Below, in pieces: positions 22,227-32,153 of a stretch of DNA of 64,000 nucleotides. The stretch comes from Citrobacter farmeri (GTDB lineage Bacteria; Pseudomonadota; Gammaproteobacteria; Enterobacterales; Enterobacteriaceae): positions 2,728,001-2,792,000 of the forward strand of contig NZ_CP077291.1 in assembly GCF_019048065.1 (NCBI RefSeq), in the 5' to 3' direction. The position numbers were made by a program, and so were the translations under genes. Every line of letters begins with the position of its first letter. The first letter of the stretch is position 1. A model generated the notes under the pieces. That model made no database searches. It saw nothing but the letters and a program-made list of their open reading frames with translations, and had not been told where the DNA came from.

Positions 22227-23150
22227 TTATTCGCTCATCGCCTCGCGCCAGAGCTTTTCCACCACGCGCTGGGCCAGGATCGCCTGCTCACCGGCGGTTT
22301 CCGGAACCGTCTGATTTTGTATACATTCCACAAAATGGCGCGCGCAGCCGGCGAATCCGCGCTGTTCAAGCGTGGTTTGCCAGCCGGGAACCGGTTTGTG
22401 CACCATGCCCTGCCCGCGCTCTTCACGCCATTCGCGCATATCCGTCACGTCAATCAGCCCGCCATCGGTCACCAGTTGCACGCTCTCGCGCTGACTTCCC
22501 GCCCGGCGATGCATACTCGTCGTGATTTGCAACTGACCGGTAGCGAAATGGTGCTCTGCGTACAGCATCTCGCCCGCGTCATTGGTGAGTAGCGTCCCGC
22601 TGCTGATCTGCGCGTTACCGCCCGCCAGCCACAACGCGGTGTCAACGACATGCAGATAGTCATCCAGCAGCGTGAACCGCAGATCGTGGGGCCCCACGCT
22701 GTCGGTACGGTGTTTATCCATTCGCAGAGAGGCTACGGCCCCCATTCCAGCCTTTAGCTCACGGTACAACGGCGCAAAGCGGCGGTTAAATCCCACCATC
22801 AACGTTAACTTTTTCTTCGCCGCCAACGCCACCAGCCGCTCGGCATCAGCCAAATTTTCCGCCAGCGGCTTATCAACGCAGACATGTACGCCCGCATTGA
22901 GCAATTCACTGACCACGGCATAGTGGGTCGCCGTGCTGGAGTGGACAAACACCGCGTCGCAATCAGCAGCAAGGTCAGTCAGCGACCCGGCATACGGGAT
23001 GCGCCAGGCGGCGCAGATTTTCTCTGCTTTCTCACGTGATGGCGACCAGGCGGCCTGTAACGTCCAGTCACTGGCGTTGCCAAGTACGGGTAGCCAGGCT
23101 TTCTGGGCGATCCCTCCCAGACCGACCACCCCGATACGTAATGTAGTCAC
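22227..23150 (-). CDS. mviM: Gfo/Idh/MocA-family oxidoreductase YceM (MviM)
   Basis: This 307-residue NAD(P)-dependent oxidoreductase-like protein begins TTLRIGVVGLGGIAQKAWLP, with the Rossmann GxGxxA motif at residues 9-14. The second conserved motif is EKPLAENL-like, here CVDKPLAENLADAERL near residue 91. The substrate is unknown, and the old virulence name mviM does not imply a role. The start is GTG at 23148-23150, only 1 bp after the yceH stop, supporting coupled translation. Confidence 0.92.
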   Translation of the reverse strand: MTTLRIGVVGLGGIAQKAWLPVLGNASDWTLQAAWSPSREKAEKICAAWRIPYAGSLTDLAADCDAVFVHSSTATHYAVVSELLNAGVHVCVDKPLAENLADAERLVALAAKKKLTLMVGFNRRFAPLYRELKAGMGAVASLRMDKHRTDSVGPHDLRFTLLDDYLHVVDTALWLAGGNAQISSGTLLTNDAGEMLYAEHHFATGQLQITTSMHRRAGSQRESVQLVTDGGLIDVTDMREWREERGQGMVHKPVPGWQTTLEQRGFAGCARHFVECIQNQTVPETAGEQAILAQRVVEKLWREAMSE

Positions 23151-23151
23151 G

Positions 23152-23799
23152 TTACTCTCCCGGATGTTCCAGCAGCGACTCGAGCCGTTGTTTCAGCGCG
23201 GCGACTTCGCTTTCCAGCGCCTCGACGCGGGCCTGTAAATCTCCCGTCGCCACCTGTGACTCATCGACCGGCGCAACCTGCTCATGCACGTCGCCGCAGA
23301 ACAGATGCATATAGCGACTTTCACGCTTACCCGGTTCCCGTGCCAGACGAACGACGTAAGGGCCATCCTCCCGCGTTGCCAAATGCTCCAGCGTCGTCTC
23401 CACCTCCGCCATGTCGCTAAATTCATACATCCGCGATGCGCGACTGCGCAACTCGCCAGGGGTCTGCGCACCGCGCAGCAACAGCGTCGTGACCAGCGCC
23501 ACTTCCGCCGGACTCAGTTTCAGATTACCAAATTCCGAGTTACAAAAGCGCTGCTCGTATTTGGTAACGCGACTACCAAAACCGCTGACCGTGCGCAGGA
23601 AATGGCGTTTCACCAGATTGTCGAGCTGCTCCTGTACCTCGCGCTCCGCCATATTCATCACCGGTTCGCGGTTAGTTTTCTGATTGCAGGCGGTGACCAC
23701 GCCATTAACGGAGAGCGGATATTGCTCCGGTGTTGTGACCTGTTTTTCGAGCAGACAGCCAATCACGCGAGCCTCAGCGGCAGTTAATTCATATTTCAT
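23152..23799 (-). CDS. yceH: YceH, DUF480 family protein
   Basis: This 215-residue protein begins [20 protein letters not shown], the diagnostic N terminus of DUF480, which folds as tandem winged helices. The conserved [20 protein letters not shown] follows directly. The last 40 residues form a predicted coiled coil ([20 protein letters not shown]). A DNA-binding role is suggested by fold but its function is unknown. It lies between rimJ (9 bp upstream) and mviM (1 bp downstream). Confidence 0.92.
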   Translation of the reverse strand: MKYELTAAEARVIGCLLEKQVTTPEQYPLSVNGVVTACNQKTNREPVMNMAEREVQEQLDNLVKRHFLRTVSGFGSRVTKYEQRFCNSEFGNLKLSPAEVALVTTLLLRGAQTPGELRSRASRMYEFSDMAEVETTLEHLATREDGPYVVRLAREPGKRESRYMHLFCGDVHEQVAPVDESQVATGDLQARVEALESEVAALKQRLESLLEHPGE

Positions 23800-23808
23800 A
23801 AGGTATCC

Positions 23809-24393
23809 TCACCGACCTGCGGTCCATTCTGATGTCGTTAACGCCGTCAGCACGTGATCGCGCCATTGCCCGTCAATCAACAGATAATCTTTCGCGTAGC
23901 CTTCTTTTTCAAAGCCGAGTCGCGCCAGTAAATCGCCGCTGCGTTTATTGTGCGGCATGTAGTTCGCCATAATGCGGTGAATATGTTGCGTGCGCTGCAT
24001 ATAACGGATAGCGGCGGTCAGCGCTTCAAACATTAGCCCCTGTCCCTGCCATTTCTGTGCAATGGAATAGCCCAGGTAGCAGGCATGGAAAGATCCACGC
24101 ACCACGTTAGAAAAGTTTGCCACCCCGATGATCTCTTTTTCATTAGGATCCAACAGTGCAAAGTAATACGCAGAACCTTGCTTGTGAAATTCGGCAATCA
24201 TGCCGAGCCGTGCCTGCCAGCCGGACGGATAACAATGGCTTTCATCACGAATCGGTTCCCAAGGTTTTAAGAAATGACGATTTTCCGCGTAATAATCTGC
24301 CAGACGCCAGGCATCACGCTCATGCACTAAACGCACGACCAGGCGGTCGGTGGTTAAGCGCACTTTTGGCACGTTACTGCGATAGCCAAACAT
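23809..24393 (-). CDS. rimJ: Ribosomal protein S5 N-alanine acetyltransferase RimJ
   Basis: This 194-residue GNAT-fold enzyme acetylates the N-terminal alanine of ribosomal protein S5 in E. coli. It begins [20 protein letters not shown]. The acetyl-CoA binding core is [20 protein letters not shown] near residues 108-127, with the QxxGxG pattern. It is the first gene of rimJ-yceH-mviM. It is divergent from mdtH, whose ATG is 258 bp away. Confidence 0.95.
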   Translation of the reverse strand: MFGYRSNVPKVRLTTDRLVVRLVHERDAWRLADYYAENRHFLKPWEPIRDESHCYPSGWQARLGMIAEFHKQGSAYYFALLDPNEKEIIGVANFSNVVRGSFHACYLGYSIAQKWQGQGLMFEALTAAIRYMQRTQHIHRIMANYMPHNKRSGDLLARLGFEKEGYAKDYLLIDGQWRDHVLTALTTSEWTAGR

Positions 24394-24651
24394 AGATATT
24401 CCTGCTCCTTCCCGAATCGCCGTTACACCCTGATTGACTTACTATACCTGTGCAAAACCGCCCTGTGAAAAGTGCAATTTGCCATTTTTTGAATTATTCC
24501 TCCATTTTGATGAAAACTCTCTATCAAGATGGACTTTTGATAAAAAAATATTGTCCCGGCAAGGGTGGGCAAAAAGGCAGCGAAGCCCCAGAATAGGAGA
24601 TACTTCGCTTTATATACTCGAAATGTGACGAGTATTTTCCCGGGAGGGGAA

Positions 24652-25860
24652 ATGTCGCGTGTCTCGCAGGCCAGGAACCTGGGTAAAACTTTCCTGCTCA
24701 TCGATAATATGCTGGTCGTGTTGGGCTTCTTCGTTGTGTTCCCGCTGATCTCAATTCGTTTCGTCGATCAAATGGGCTGGGCTGCCGTTATGGTCGGCAT
24801 TGCGCTGGGCCTGCGCCAGTTCATACAGCAGGGACTGGGGATTTTTGGCGGTGCAATCGCCGACCGCTTTGGCGCGAAACCGATGATCGTCACCGGCATG
24901 CTGATGCGCGCCGCCGGGTTTGCCACCATGGGAATCGCCCACGAACCCTGGCTTTTGTGGTTCTCCTGTTTCCTCTCCGGTCTCGGCGGTACGTTGTTCG
25001 ATCCGCCGCGTTCGGCATTAGTTGTGAAACTGATTCGCCCGCATCAACGGGGTCGGTTCTTCTCAATATTGATGATGCAGGACAGCGCGGGCGCTGTTAT
25101 CGGCGCGCTGTTAGGCAGTTGGCTGTTGCAGTATGACTTCCGTCTGGTTTGCGCCACCGGAGCAATATTGTTCGTGCTTTGCGCCGCCTTTAACGCCTGG
25201 CTGCTGCCTGCGTGGAAGCTCTCTACCGTTCGCATTCCGGTACGGGAAGGGATGGGTCGGGTGCTCAGTGATAAACGCTTTGTCACCTATGTACTGACGC
25301 TGGCGGGTTATTACATGCTGGCAGTACAGGTGATGCTGATGCTGCCGATTATGGTCAACGACATCGCCGGTTCGCCTTCAGCCGTGAAATGGATGTATGC
25401 CATTGAGGCCTGCCTCTCGCTGACGCTGCTGTACCCTATTGCGCGCTGGAGCGAAAAACGGTTTCGTCTTGAGCATCGTCTGATGGCCGGTCTGCTGCTG
25501 ATGTCACTGAGTATGTTACCTGTCGGACTGGTGAGTGACTTACAGCAGTTGTTCACGCTGATTTGCACCTTCTATATTGGTTCGATCATTGCCGAACCTG
25601 CCCGTGAAACGCTCAGCGCCTCGCTGTCAGATGCCCGGGCGCGCGGCAGCTATATGGGCTTTAGCCGCCTGGGATTAGCCATAGGTGGTGCTATCGGGTA
25701 TATCGGCGGCGGCTGGCTGTTTGATATGGGGAAACTGCTCCAGCAACCGGAGTTGCCGTGGATGATGCTGGGGATTATTGGCGTCATCACCTTCCTGGCG
25801 CTGGGCTGGCAATTCAGTCACAAGCGCACGCCGCGCGGCATGCTGGAACCCGGCGCCTGA
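24652..25860 (+). CDS. mdtH: MFS multidrug transporter MdtH
   Basis: This 402-residue, 12-helix DHA1 family exporter has the same length as E. coli MdtH and matches it closely throughout. It starts [23 protein letters not shown] motif A is visible in [15 protein letters not shown] near residue 70. Overexpression of the E. coli protein raises resistance to some quinolones (known), but its native substrate is unclear. The ATG at 24652 follows GGGAGGGGA, a very strong ribosome site; a 29-codon extension upstream is rejected. Confidence 0.95.
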   Translation: MSRVSQARNLGKTFLLIDNMLVVLGFFVVFPLISIRFVDQMGWAAVMVGIALGLRQFIQQGLGIFGGAIADRFGAKPMIVTGMLMRAAGFATMGIAHEPWLLWFSCFLSGLGGTLFDPPRSALVVKLIRPHQRGRFFSILMMQDSAGAVIGALLGSWLLQYDFRLVCATGAILFVLCAAFNAWLLPAWKLSTVRIPVREGMGRVLSDKRFVTYVLTLAGYYMLAVQVMLMLPIMVNDIAGSPSAVKWMYAIEACLSLTLLYPIARWSEKRFRLEHRLMAGLLLMSLSMLPVGLVSDLQQLFTLICTFYIGSIIAEPARETLSASLSDARARGSYMGFSRLGLAIGGAIGYIGGGWLFDMGKLLQQPELPWMMLGIIGVITFLALGWQFSHKRTPRGMLEPGA

Positions 25861-25923
25861 TTTGATACCTGCGCGTGTCTCCTCCATACTGAAAGGGAAC
25901 TGACAGTCAAATGGAGGAGAAAC

Positions 25924-26571
25924 GTGAAGCTTTATATTTACGATCACTGCCCTTTCTGCATCAAAGCCCGCATGATTTTTGGCCTCAAAAATATCCCTGT
26001 CGAACTGAATGTCCTGGCCAACGACGATGACGAAACCCCAACCCGAATGATTGGCCAGAAAATGGTGCCTATTCTGCAAAAAGACGACAGCCGCTATCTG
26101 CCGGAAAGCATGGACATCGTCCATTACGTCGACAAGCTGGATGGCAAACCGCTGCTCACCGGTAAGAAAAACCCGGCCATTGACGAGTGGCTGCGCAAAG
26201 TGAACAGCTACGCCAACCACCTGCTGCTACCCCGCTTCGCAAAATCTGCGTTTGATGAATTTTCCTCGCCTTCAGCGCGCAAATACTTTACTGAAAAGAA
26301 AGAGGCGATGATCGGCAGTTTTGCCGATCATCTGGCACATTCCGCTGGCCTGACCAAAAAAATCAGTGATGATTTACGCGCACTGGACAAGCTCATCGTG
26401 CAACCAAATGGCGTGAACGGTGAACTTTCCGAAGATGACATCCAGTTATTTCCTCTGCTGCGTAACCTGACGCTGGTGGCCGGTATTAACTGGCCAACAC
26501 GCGTCGCAGACTATCGCGATAATATGGCGAAACAGACGCAGATCAATCTGTTATCATCCATGGCAATTTAA
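25924..26571 (+). CDS. grxB: Glutaredoxin 2
   Basis: This 215-residue GST-like glutaredoxin reduces disulfides with glutathione and is the most abundant glutaredoxin in stationary-phase E. coli. It begins MKLYIYDHCPFCIKARMIFG with the CPFC active site at residues 9-12. The thioredoxin-like domain is followed by an all-helical GST-like domain from about residue 85. The conserved MVPILQKDDSRYLPESMDIV binds glutathione. It stands alone, with a terminator downstream. Confidence 0.96.
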   Translation: MKLYIYDHCPFCIKARMIFGLKNIPVELNVLANDDDETPTRMIGQKMVPILQKDDSRYLPESMDIVHYVDKLDGKPLLTGKKNPAIDEWLRKVNSYANHLLLPRFAKSAFDEFSSPSARKYFTEKKEAMIGSFADHLAHSAGLTKKISDDLRALDKLIVQPNGVNGELSEDDIQLFPLLRNLTLVAGINWPTRVADYRDNMAKQTQINLLSSMAI

Positions 26572-26580
26572 CGTTCGCCG

Positions 26581-26616
26581 GCGGTGGCTGGGTTATACAG
26601 GCCACCGCTATTTTCA
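26581..26616 (+). terminator. grxB terminator
   Basis: An 8-bp stem, GCGGTGGC/GCCACCGC, with a 12-nt loop is followed by TATTTTCAGTTTTTT. It lies 10 bp after the grxB stop and before yceB. The U-tract is interrupted, so efficiency is uncertain. Confidence 0.65.
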
Positions 26617-26701
26617 GTTTTTTCTACTGGCGGAGTGCGCGCTGGTGACACATGCTGCGTTATGTCAGGATTATGATGATCGCATCATGTAGAGGAACCC
26701 C

Positions 26702-27262
26702 ATGAAGAGAATTTTTTTTGCTGCCGCATTGATAGTTGGCGGCCTGTTGACCGGCTGTAATCAGCTCACACAGTACACCGTAAGTGAACAAGAAATTAAT
26801 CAGGCGCTCGAAAAGCGTAACAACTTTGCCAAAGATATCGGACTTCCGGGCGTTGCCGATGCACATATCGTACTGAACAACCTCGCCAGCCAGATCGGGC
26901 GTGAAGAGCCAAACAAAGTGACGCTGACCGGCGATGCAAACCTGGATATGAATTCGCTATTTGGTAGCCAGAAGGCAACCATCAAGCTGAAACTGAAAGC
27001 GCTGCCAGTCTTTAATAAAGAAAAAGGCGCCATCTTCCTGCAGGAAATGGAAGTGGTGGATGCCACCGTGACGCCGGAAAAAATGCAGTCGGTGCTGCAA
27101 ACTCTGATGCCCTATCTGAACCAGTCGCTACGCAATTACTTTAACCAGCAACCGGCGTATGTCCTGCGCGAAGACAGCAGCAAGGGCGAAGCGCTGGCGA
27201 AGAAATATGCGAAAGGAATTGAAGTGAAACCGGGCGAAATTATCATCCCGTTCACGGATTAA
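26702..27262 (+). CDS. yceB: YceB, DUF1439 family lipoprotein
   Basis: This 186-residue protein has a lipoprotein signal peptide ending in the lipobox LLTGC (Cys at about residue 19). The mature domain (TVSEQEINQALEKRNNFAKD and later GAIFLQEMEVVDATVTPEKM) matches DUF1439, a fold related to lipid-binding tubular proteins. Position +2 is Asn, compatible with outer-membrane sorting (inference). Its function is unknown. AGAGGAA precedes the ATG, and a terminator follows. Confidence 0.9.
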   Translation: MKRIFFAAALIVGGLLTGCNQLTQYTVSEQEINQALEKRNNFAKDIGLPGVADAHIVLNNLASQIGREEPNKVTLTGDANLDMNSLFGSQKATIKLKLKALPVFNKEKGAIFLQEMEVVDATVTPEKMQSVLQTLMPYLNQSLRNYFNQQPAYVLREDSSKGEALAKKYAKGIEVKPGEIIIPFTD

Positions 27263-27270
27263 CCGACAAA

Positions 27271-27291
27271 GGCGCTGCGGCGCCTTTTTTT
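27271..27291 (+). terminator. yceB terminator
   Basis: A GGCGC/GCGCC stem with a 4-nt loop is followed by seven Ts, 8 bp after the yceB stop. It lies immediately upstream of the pyrC promoter and PurR box. Confidence 0.85.
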
Positions 27292-27299
27292 ACGTGCAA

Positions 27300-27364
27300 A
27301 CGAAAACGTTTCCGCATATCCTTTGTTTCCGGCAAAAATGACATCCCCCAGCCGGAGCATATTG
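27300..27364 (+). promoter_or_regulatory. pyrC promoter, PurR box and start-site-switching leader
   Basis: The sequence ACGAAAACGTTTCCGC at 27300-27315 fits the PurR operator. A -10 like TATCCT lies at 27317-27322. Downstream, CCGGC (27329-27333) can pair with GCCGG (27351-27355), which hides the GGAG ribosome site at 27354-27357. In E. coli and Salmonella, pyrimidine levels choose the start nucleotide and so decide whether this hairpin forms; the same elements are visible here. Confidence 0.8.
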
Positions 27365-28411
27365 ATGACTGCACCCTCCCAGGTTTTAAAGATTCGCCGC
27401 CCAGACGACTGGCACCTTCACCTTCGCGATGGCGAAATGTTGAAAACGGTCGTGCCGTACACCAGCGACATTTATGCACGTGCGATAGTGATGCCCAACC
27501 TGGCACCACCGATCACCACGGTGGATGCGGCAATCGCCTACCGTCAGCGCATACTCGATGCGGTCCCTGCCGGACACACCTTCACCCCGCTGATGACCTG
27601 TTATTTAACGGACACGCTCGACCCCACTGAACTGGAGCGCGGTTTTCGCGAAGGCGTTTTCACCGCGGCAAAACTCTATCCGGCCAATGCCACCACCAAC
27701 TCCAGCCATGGTGTCACCTCCATTGATGCAATCATGCCGGTACTTGAGCGCATGGAAAAACTGGGTATGCCGCTGCTGGTACATGGCGAAGTCACCCACG
27801 CCGATATCGACATTTTTGACCGCGAAGCGCGCTTTATTGAGACGGTGATGGAGCCCCTGCGCCAGCGCCTGCCCGCACTGAAAGTCGTCTTTGAGCACAT
27901 CACCACCAAAGATGCGGCGGAGTATGTCCGTGATGGTAACGAGTTACTGGCCGCGACGATCACGCCACAGCACCTGATGTTTAACCGTAACCACATGCTG
28001 GTGGGTGGGATTCGCCCACACCTTTACTGCCTGCCGATCCTGAAACGCAATGTACACCAACAGGCACTGCGAGAACTGGTTGCCAGCGGCTTTGAACGCG
28101 CCTTCCTCGGTACCGACTCCGCCCCACACGCCCGTCATCGTAAAGAATCGAGCTGTGGCTGCGCCGGATGCTTTAACGCCCCGACGGCGCTGGCGAGTTA
28201 TGCGAGCGTGTTTGAAGAGATGAATGCCCTGACGCACTTTGAAGCCTTCTGTTCACTGAACGGTCCGCGATTCTACGGTCTGCCGGTGAATGAAACCTTC
28301 ATTGAGCTGGTACGTGAGGAGCAGCAGGTTCCGGAGAGCATCACGCTGACCGACGATACGCTGGTGCCGTTCCTCGGGGGCGAAACGGTACGCTGGTCAA
28401 TCAAAAAGTAA
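27365..28411 (+). CDS. pyrC: Dihydroorotase
   Basis: This 348-residue zinc amidohydrolase interconverts carbamoyl-aspartate and dihydroorotate, the third step of pyrimidine synthesis. It shows the metal ligands HLHLRDG (His17, His19), a carboxylated Lys in [13 protein letters not shown] (about 103), His in HGEVTH and HITT, and the catalytic Asp in [11 protein letters not shown] (about 251). The start is the ATG at 27365 (MTAPSQVLK), matching the E. coli length. In-frame codons up to 27323 overlap the promoter and are rejected. Confidence 0.97.
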   Translation: MTAPSQVLKIRRPDDWHLHLRDGEMLKTVVPYTSDIYARAIVMPNLAPPITTVDAAIAYRQRILDAVPAGHTFTPLMTCYLTDTLDPTELERGFREGVFTAAKLYPANATTNSSHGVTSIDAIMPVLERMEKLGMPLLVHGEVTHADIDIFDREARFIETVMEPLRQRLPALKVVFEHITTKDAAEYVRDGNELLAATITPQHLMFNRNHMLVGGIRPHLYCLPILKRNVHQQALRELVASGFERAFLGTDSAPHARHRKESSCGCAGCFNAPTALASYASVFEEMNALTHFEAFCSLNGPRFYGLPVNETFIELVREEQQVPESITLTDDTLVPFLGGETVRWSIKK

Positions 28412-28447
28412 AAAAAACAGCGCCGCCTGTTGTAACCTGGTCAAGTT

Positions 28448-28467
28448 AACTGTATAAATAACCAGTA
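28448..28467 (+). promoter_or_regulatory. LexA (SOS) box of dinI
   Basis: The sequence AACTGTATAAATAACCAGTA contains CTG, 10 bases, CAG with an AT-rich centre. It fits the LexA consensus TACTG(TA)5CAGTA and closely resembles the E. coli dinI operator. It lies 20 bp upstream of the dinI ATG and overlaps its promoter. Confidence 0.92.
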
Positions 28468-28486
28468 TATTCAACAGGGGGCCATT

Positions 28487-28732
28487 ATGCGTATTGAAGT
28501 CACTATTGCTAAAACTTCACCTTTGCCTGCCGGTGCCATTGACGCCCTGGCAGGTGAACTCTCCCGCCGTATTACTCACCACTTTCCCGACAATGACGGT
28601 AACGTGACCGTTCGTTACGCTGCGGCGAATAATTTGTCCGTGATCGGCGCGACGAAAGAGGATAAAGAACGGATCAGCGAAATTCTCCAGGAAACCTGGG
28701 AGAGCGCCGACGACTGGTTCATTAAAGAATAA
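28487..28732 (+). CDS. dinI: DNA damage-inducible protein I
   Basis: This 81-residue SOS protein stabilises RecA filaments and tempers UmuD and LexA cleavage. It begins MRIEVTIAKTSPLPAGAIDA, with the DinI-family helix LAGELSRRITHHFPD and the acidic C terminus ESADDWFIKE that contacts RecA. A LexA box immediately upstream confirms SOS control. A terminator follows the stop. Confidence 0.97.
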   Translation: MRIEVTIAKTSPLPAGAIDALAGELSRRITHHFPDNDGNVTVRYAAANNLSVIGATKEDKERISEILQETWESADDWFIKE

Positions 28733-28756
28733 AAATGCTATGCCGTAGTCTTTTTT

Positions 28757-28780
28757 GCCGGGTCGCCCCGGCTTTTTTTA
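28757..28780 (+). terminator. dinI terminator
   Basis: A 6-bp GC stem, GCCGGG/CCCGGC, with a 4-nt loop is followed by TTTTTTTA, 24 bp after the dinI stop. Confidence 0.92.
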
Positions 28781-29084
28781 TCCTGTCATTTTTATCCTGC
28801 TATCCTTCAGACAACCTCTTTACAGGCTCCATTTAAAAAACCACGCCGTCCTGACAATTGATTATATTTTCACCTGTCACGCAAAAATATTGCACAACAT
28901 ACTTAAAAAGAGTGAACAAGATGGTGATTAATTACTCATAAATTCTTAATTTGCAGAAATTTATGCTCCTCCCTCTTTAAAATCTCAGTGAATACCCTTA
29001 TTTATTGATATACTGAAGTTGCTTCAGATAAAAACGCATTGAACCTCGAAAACCGTTGTCTTGTAACACGAATTAGGGGGCATG
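28781..29084 (+). promoter_or_regulatory. AT-rich region upstream of bssS
   Basis: This 304-bp AT-rich gap between the dinI terminator and bssS contains no credible reading frame. It probably holds the bssS promoter and leader: a GAATTAGGGGGC segment just before the ATG supplies the ribosome site, and several TATAAT-like hexamers are present. I cannot choose one start site. Confidence 0.4.
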
Positions 29085-29339
29085 ATGGAAAAGAATAATG
29101 AAGTCATTCAGACTCATCCGCTTGTGGGATGGGACATCAGCACCGTAGATAGCTATGACGCGCTGATGCTGCGTTTGCACTACCAGACTCCGAATCGCCC
29201 TGAACCAGATGGTACGGAAGTGGGTCAAACGCTCTGGTTAACCACCGATGTTGCCAGACAATTTATTTCGATATTAGAAGCCGGCATTGCCAAAATCGAA
29301 TCCGGCGATTACCAGGTCAATGAGTACCGTCGGCATTAA
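29085..29339 (+). CDS. bssS: Biofilm regulator BssS
   Basis: This 84-residue cytosolic protein begins MEKNNEVIQTHPLVGWDIST and ends QVNEYRRH; it is nearly identical to E. coli BssS (YceP). In E. coli, deleting it alters biofilm formation through indole and AI-2 signalling; its biochemical activity is unknown. Tandem ATGs occur at 29082 and 29085. The second is chosen to match the family, and the first would add one Met. It has its own terminator. Confidence 0.94.
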   Translation: MEKNNEVIQTHPLVGWDISTVDSYDALMLRLHYQTPNRPEPDGTEVGQTLWLTTDVARQFISILEAGIAKIESGDYQVNEYRRH

Positions 29340-29361
29340 CGAGACGGACATTCTCACTTAA

Positions 29362-29392
29362 AAAGGCACCTTCGTGGTGCCTTTGCTATTTT
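29362..29392 (+). terminator. bssS terminator
   Basis: A 9-bp stem, AAAGGCACC/GGTGCCTTT, with a 5-nt loop is followed by GCTATTTT, 23 bp after the bssS stop. Confidence 0.88.
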
Positions 29393-29453
29393 GGGTTGTA
29401 TTACGCAGTTCACTTATTTACTCTGCATCAAACGCGACAGCAGAGAGAAACCG

Positions 29454-30575
29454 ATGAAATACGACTTAATCATTATAGGCAGCGGATCCGTTGGAGCAGC
29501 CGCCGGTTATTATGCCACTCGCGCCGGGTTAAACGTTCTGATGACCGACGCACATATGCCCCCGCATCAGCAGGGCAGCCATCACGGTGATACGCGACTG
29601 ATTCGCCACGCGTATGGCGAAGGTGAAAAATATGTACCACTGGTACTGCGCGCGCAGGCGCTGTGGGAGGAACTCTCTCCCCATAATGAAGAACCGATAT
29701 TTGTCCGTTCCGGCGTCATTAATCTTGGCCCTGCCGATTCGCCATTCCTGACGAACGTCGCACACAGCGCCAAACAGTGGCAATTAAACGTTGAGCAACT
29801 GGATGCTGACGCCATTATGGCGCGCTGGCCTGAAATTCGCGTCCCCGCTGACTACATCGGTCTGTTCGAAGCCGATTCCGGTTTTTTACGCAGTGAACTG
29901 GCGATAAAAACCTGGATCCGTCTCGCAGAAGAGGCCGGATGCGCACAACTCTTCAACTGTCCGGTGACGGCTATTCGTCATGATGATGACGGCGATGTCA
30001 CCGTTGAAACGGCTGACGGTGAGTACAGCGCGAAGAAAGCGCTGGTAAGCGCCGGAACCTGGGTTCAGTCCTTGATCCCCGATCTGCCAATTCAGCCAGT
30101 ACGAAAAGTGTTTGCCTGGTATCAGGCCGATGGGCGCTATAGCATCAAGAATAAATTCCCGGCCTTCACCGGCGAACTGCCCAATGGCGATCAATACTAC
30201 GGTTTCCCGGCGGAGAACGACGAGTTGAAGATCGGTAAACACAACGGCGGACAACTTATCCATTCAGAAGCTGAACGCAAACCGTTTGCCAGCATCGCCA
30301 GCGATGGATCCGAAGCGTTCCCGTTCCTGCGCAATGTTCTTCCGGGGGTCGGTTGCTGTCTGCACGGCGCGGCCTGCACCTATGACAACTCGCCGGATGA
30401 AGACTTTATCATCGACACGCTGCCAGGACATGACAATACGCTGATCGTGACCGGGTTAAGTGGTCACGGTTTTAAATTTGCCTCAGTATTGGGTGAAATT
30501 GCCGCTGATTTTGCCCAGGAAAAACCATCGGCTTTTGACCTGACGCCATTCAGGCTCTCCCGATTTACGGCATAA
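29454..30575 (+). CDS. solA: N-methyl-L-tryptophan oxidase (MTOX)
   Basis: This 373-residue flavoenzyme of the monomeric sarcosine oxidase family demethylates N-methyl-tryptophan, producing formaldehyde and H2O2. It begins [20 protein letters not shown] with the FAD dinucleotide motif GxGxxG at residues 9-14. The cysteine that binds FAD covalently lies in [17 protein letters not shown] near residue 308. The start at the 29454 ATG follows AGAGAGAAACCG. Upstream in-frame codons to 29391 overlap the bssS terminator and are rejected. Confidence 0.95.
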   Translation: MKYDLIIIGSGSVGAAAGYYATRAGLNVLMTDAHMPPHQQGSHHGDTRLIRHAYGEGEKYVPLVLRAQALWEELSPHNEEPIFVRSGVINLGPADSPFLTNVAHSAKQWQLNVEQLDADAIMARWPEIRVPADYIGLFEADSGFLRSELAIKTWIRLAEEAGCAQLFNCPVTAIRHDDDGDVTVETADGEYSAKKALVSAGTWVQSLIPDLPIQPVRKVFAWYQADGRYSIKNKFPAFTGELPNGDQYYGFPAENDELKIGKHNGGQLIHSEAERKPFASIASDGSEAFPFLRNVLPGVGCCLHGAACTYDNSPDEDFIIDTLPGHDNTLIVTGLSGHGFKFASVLGEIAADFAQEKPSAFDLTPFRLSRFTA

Positions 30576-30584
30576 TCGTTATAT

Positions 30585-30607
30585 GGCCTCGTAATGAGGC
30601 CTTTTTT
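30585..30607 (+). terminator. solA terminator
   Basis: A 6-bp stem, GGCCTC/GAGGCC, with a 5-nt loop is followed by TTTTTT, 9 bp after the solA stop. The small gene yceO starts 14 bp later. Confidence 0.88.
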
Positions 30608-30621
30608 ATGGTGATTAAAAT

Positions 30622-30735
30622 ATGCGTCGTCTGTTTCTTTATCTGGTCAACAATATTCGCGAGCATTTTATGCTCTACGTTATTTTATGGTCGCTGCTGG
30701 CGATTCTTGATGTTATTTACATTATGTTTTATTGA
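30622..30735 (+). CDS. yceO: Small membrane protein YceO (37 aa)
   Basis: This short frame encodes [20 protein letters not shown] followed by a hydrophobic tail ending YIMFY. It corresponds to E. coli YceO (LLHYLINNIREHLMLY in K-12, by memory), in the same place between solA and yceJ. A single membrane span covers about residues 17-36 after a basic amphipathic start. An in-frame TAA lies two codons upstream of the ATG, so a longer N terminus as in K-12 is not possible here. The function is unknown; K-12 yceO has been linked to biofilm and acid phenotypes. Confidence 0.75.
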   Translation: MRRLFLYLVNNIREHFMLYVILWSLLAILDVIYIMFY

Positions 30736-30996
30736 GTCAGCTTCATTGACAAACATTGACAAAAACTGAAACTTCACTAAATTTTATTTAGATTTTTTGA
30801 ACAATTTTCCTGTGCCTAATCCCCATCCAGCCGTCTCCAGTACGTCTTTTTTGCCGAATAGATTGAACAAAAATTCAAAATTATTGCAAAACTGTTGAAC
30901 AAACTTTAAATATCCCTTTCATTGTTATTTTTTAGTTGCATTTATGTCTCTTACGCGCCATTTTCATTCAATCCTGAGCTATGAAATGGAATTTTT

Positions 30997-31569
30997 ATGC
31001 AATTTTTAAACACTCATCAGCGGTATGGTCTTATTTCCGCCCTGCTCCACTGGCTGACCGCGTTGGTGGTCTACGGTATGTTTGCGCTTGGTCTTTGGAT
31101 GGTGACGCTGAGCTATTACGATGGCTGGTATCATCAGGGGCCGGAGCTGCATAAAAGCATCGGGATCCTGCTGATGATGGGTCTGGTTGTACGAGTGATC
31201 TGGCGTCTGCTCTCTCCGCCGCCAAAGCCACTGAAAAGCTATTCGCCCCTGACCCGAGCGGGGGCGACGCTGGGACACCTCGCGTTATACCTGATGTTGT
31301 TTAGTATCGTCATCAGCGGTTACCTGATCTCAACTGCGGACGGTAAACCGATCAGCGTTTTCGGCTGGTTTGACGTCCCGGCGACCTTTGCGGATGCCGC
31401 TGTTCAGGCCGATCTCGCCGGAAGCGTGCACCTGTGGCTGGCATGGACCGTCGTTATTCTTTCTGTTCTGCATGGCCTGATGGCCTTTAAACACGATTTT
31501 ATAGATAAAGACGACACCCTCAATCGCATGTTGGGTAAGTCGTCATCTGACTATGGAGCTCAAAAATGA
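30997..31569 (+). CDS. yceJ: Cytochrome b561 family protein YceJ
   Basis: This 190-residue inner-membrane cytochrome b has four predicted spans. Candidate haem-ligand histidines lie in [12 protein letters not shown] (about residue 17), [12 protein letters not shown] (about 52) and the last spans ([20 protein letters not shown]). Such proteins pass electrons between the quinone pool and periplasmic partners. It overlaps yceI by four bases (ATGA), so the two are translationally coupled, and YceI may be its redox or quinone-binding partner (inference). Confidence 0.93.
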   Translation: MQFLNTHQRYGLISALLHWLTALVVYGMFALGLWMVTLSYYDGWYHQGPELHKSIGILLMMGLVVRVIWRLLSPPPKPLKSYSPLTRAGATLGHLALYLMLFSIVISGYLISTADGKPISVFGWFDVPATFADAAVQADLAGSVHLWLAWTVVILSVLHGLMAFKHDFIDKDDTLNRMLGKSSSDYGAQK

Positions 31570-32141
31570 AAAAAAGCCTGCTGGGTTTAACCCTCGCCTC
31601 TCTGCTGTTTGCTACCGGCTCCGCCGTAGCAGCGGATTATAAAATCGACAAAGAGGGACAACATGCCTTTGTTAATTTCCGCATTCAGCACCTGGGGTAT
31701 AGCTGGTTATACGGAACATTTAAAGACTTCGACGGAACCTTTACTTTTGATGAGAAGGATCCTGCGGCAGATAAAGTGAACGTGACCATCAACACCAACA
31801 GCGTGGATACCAACCATGCCGAGCGTGATAAGCACCTGCGCAGCGCTGATTTCCTGAATGTGGCAAAATTCCCGCAGGCAACCTTTACCTCCACCAGCGT
31901 GAAGAAAGACGGCGACGAACTGGACATCACCGGGAACCTGACGCTTAACGGTGTGACAAAGCCGGTAACACTCGAAGCAAAAATGATCGGTCAGGGAGAC
32001 GATCCGTGGGGCGGCAAACGTGCGGGTTTTGAAGCTGAAGGTAAAATTAAGCTGAAGGACTTCAACATCACTACCGATCTGGGTCCCGCTTCGCAGGAAG
32101 TGGATTTGATCATCTCAGTTGAAGGCGTGCAGCAGAAGTAA
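31566..32141 (+). CDS. yceI: Periplasmic YceI-family polyisoprenoid-binding protein
   Basis: This 191-residue periplasmic protein has a clear Sec signal ([20 protein letters not shown], cleaved after about residue 22). The mature beta-barrel domain begins [20 protein letters not shown] and ends [19 protein letters not shown]. YceI-family lipocalin-like proteins bind long isoprenoid chains such as ubiquinone-8. In E. coli it is induced by high pH and osmotic stress. It overlaps yceJ by four bases. Confidence 0.95.
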   Translation: MKKSLLGLTLASLLFATGSAVAADYKIDKEGQHAFVNFRIQHLGYSWLYGTFKDFDGTFTFDEKDPAADKVNVTINTNSVDTNHAERDKHLRSADFLNVAKFPQATFTSTSVKKDGDELDITGNLTLNGVTKPVTLEAKMIGQGDDPWGGKRAGFEAEGKIKLKDFNITTDLGPASQEVDLIISVEGVQQK

Positions 32142-32153
32142 AAAAGACATGAT

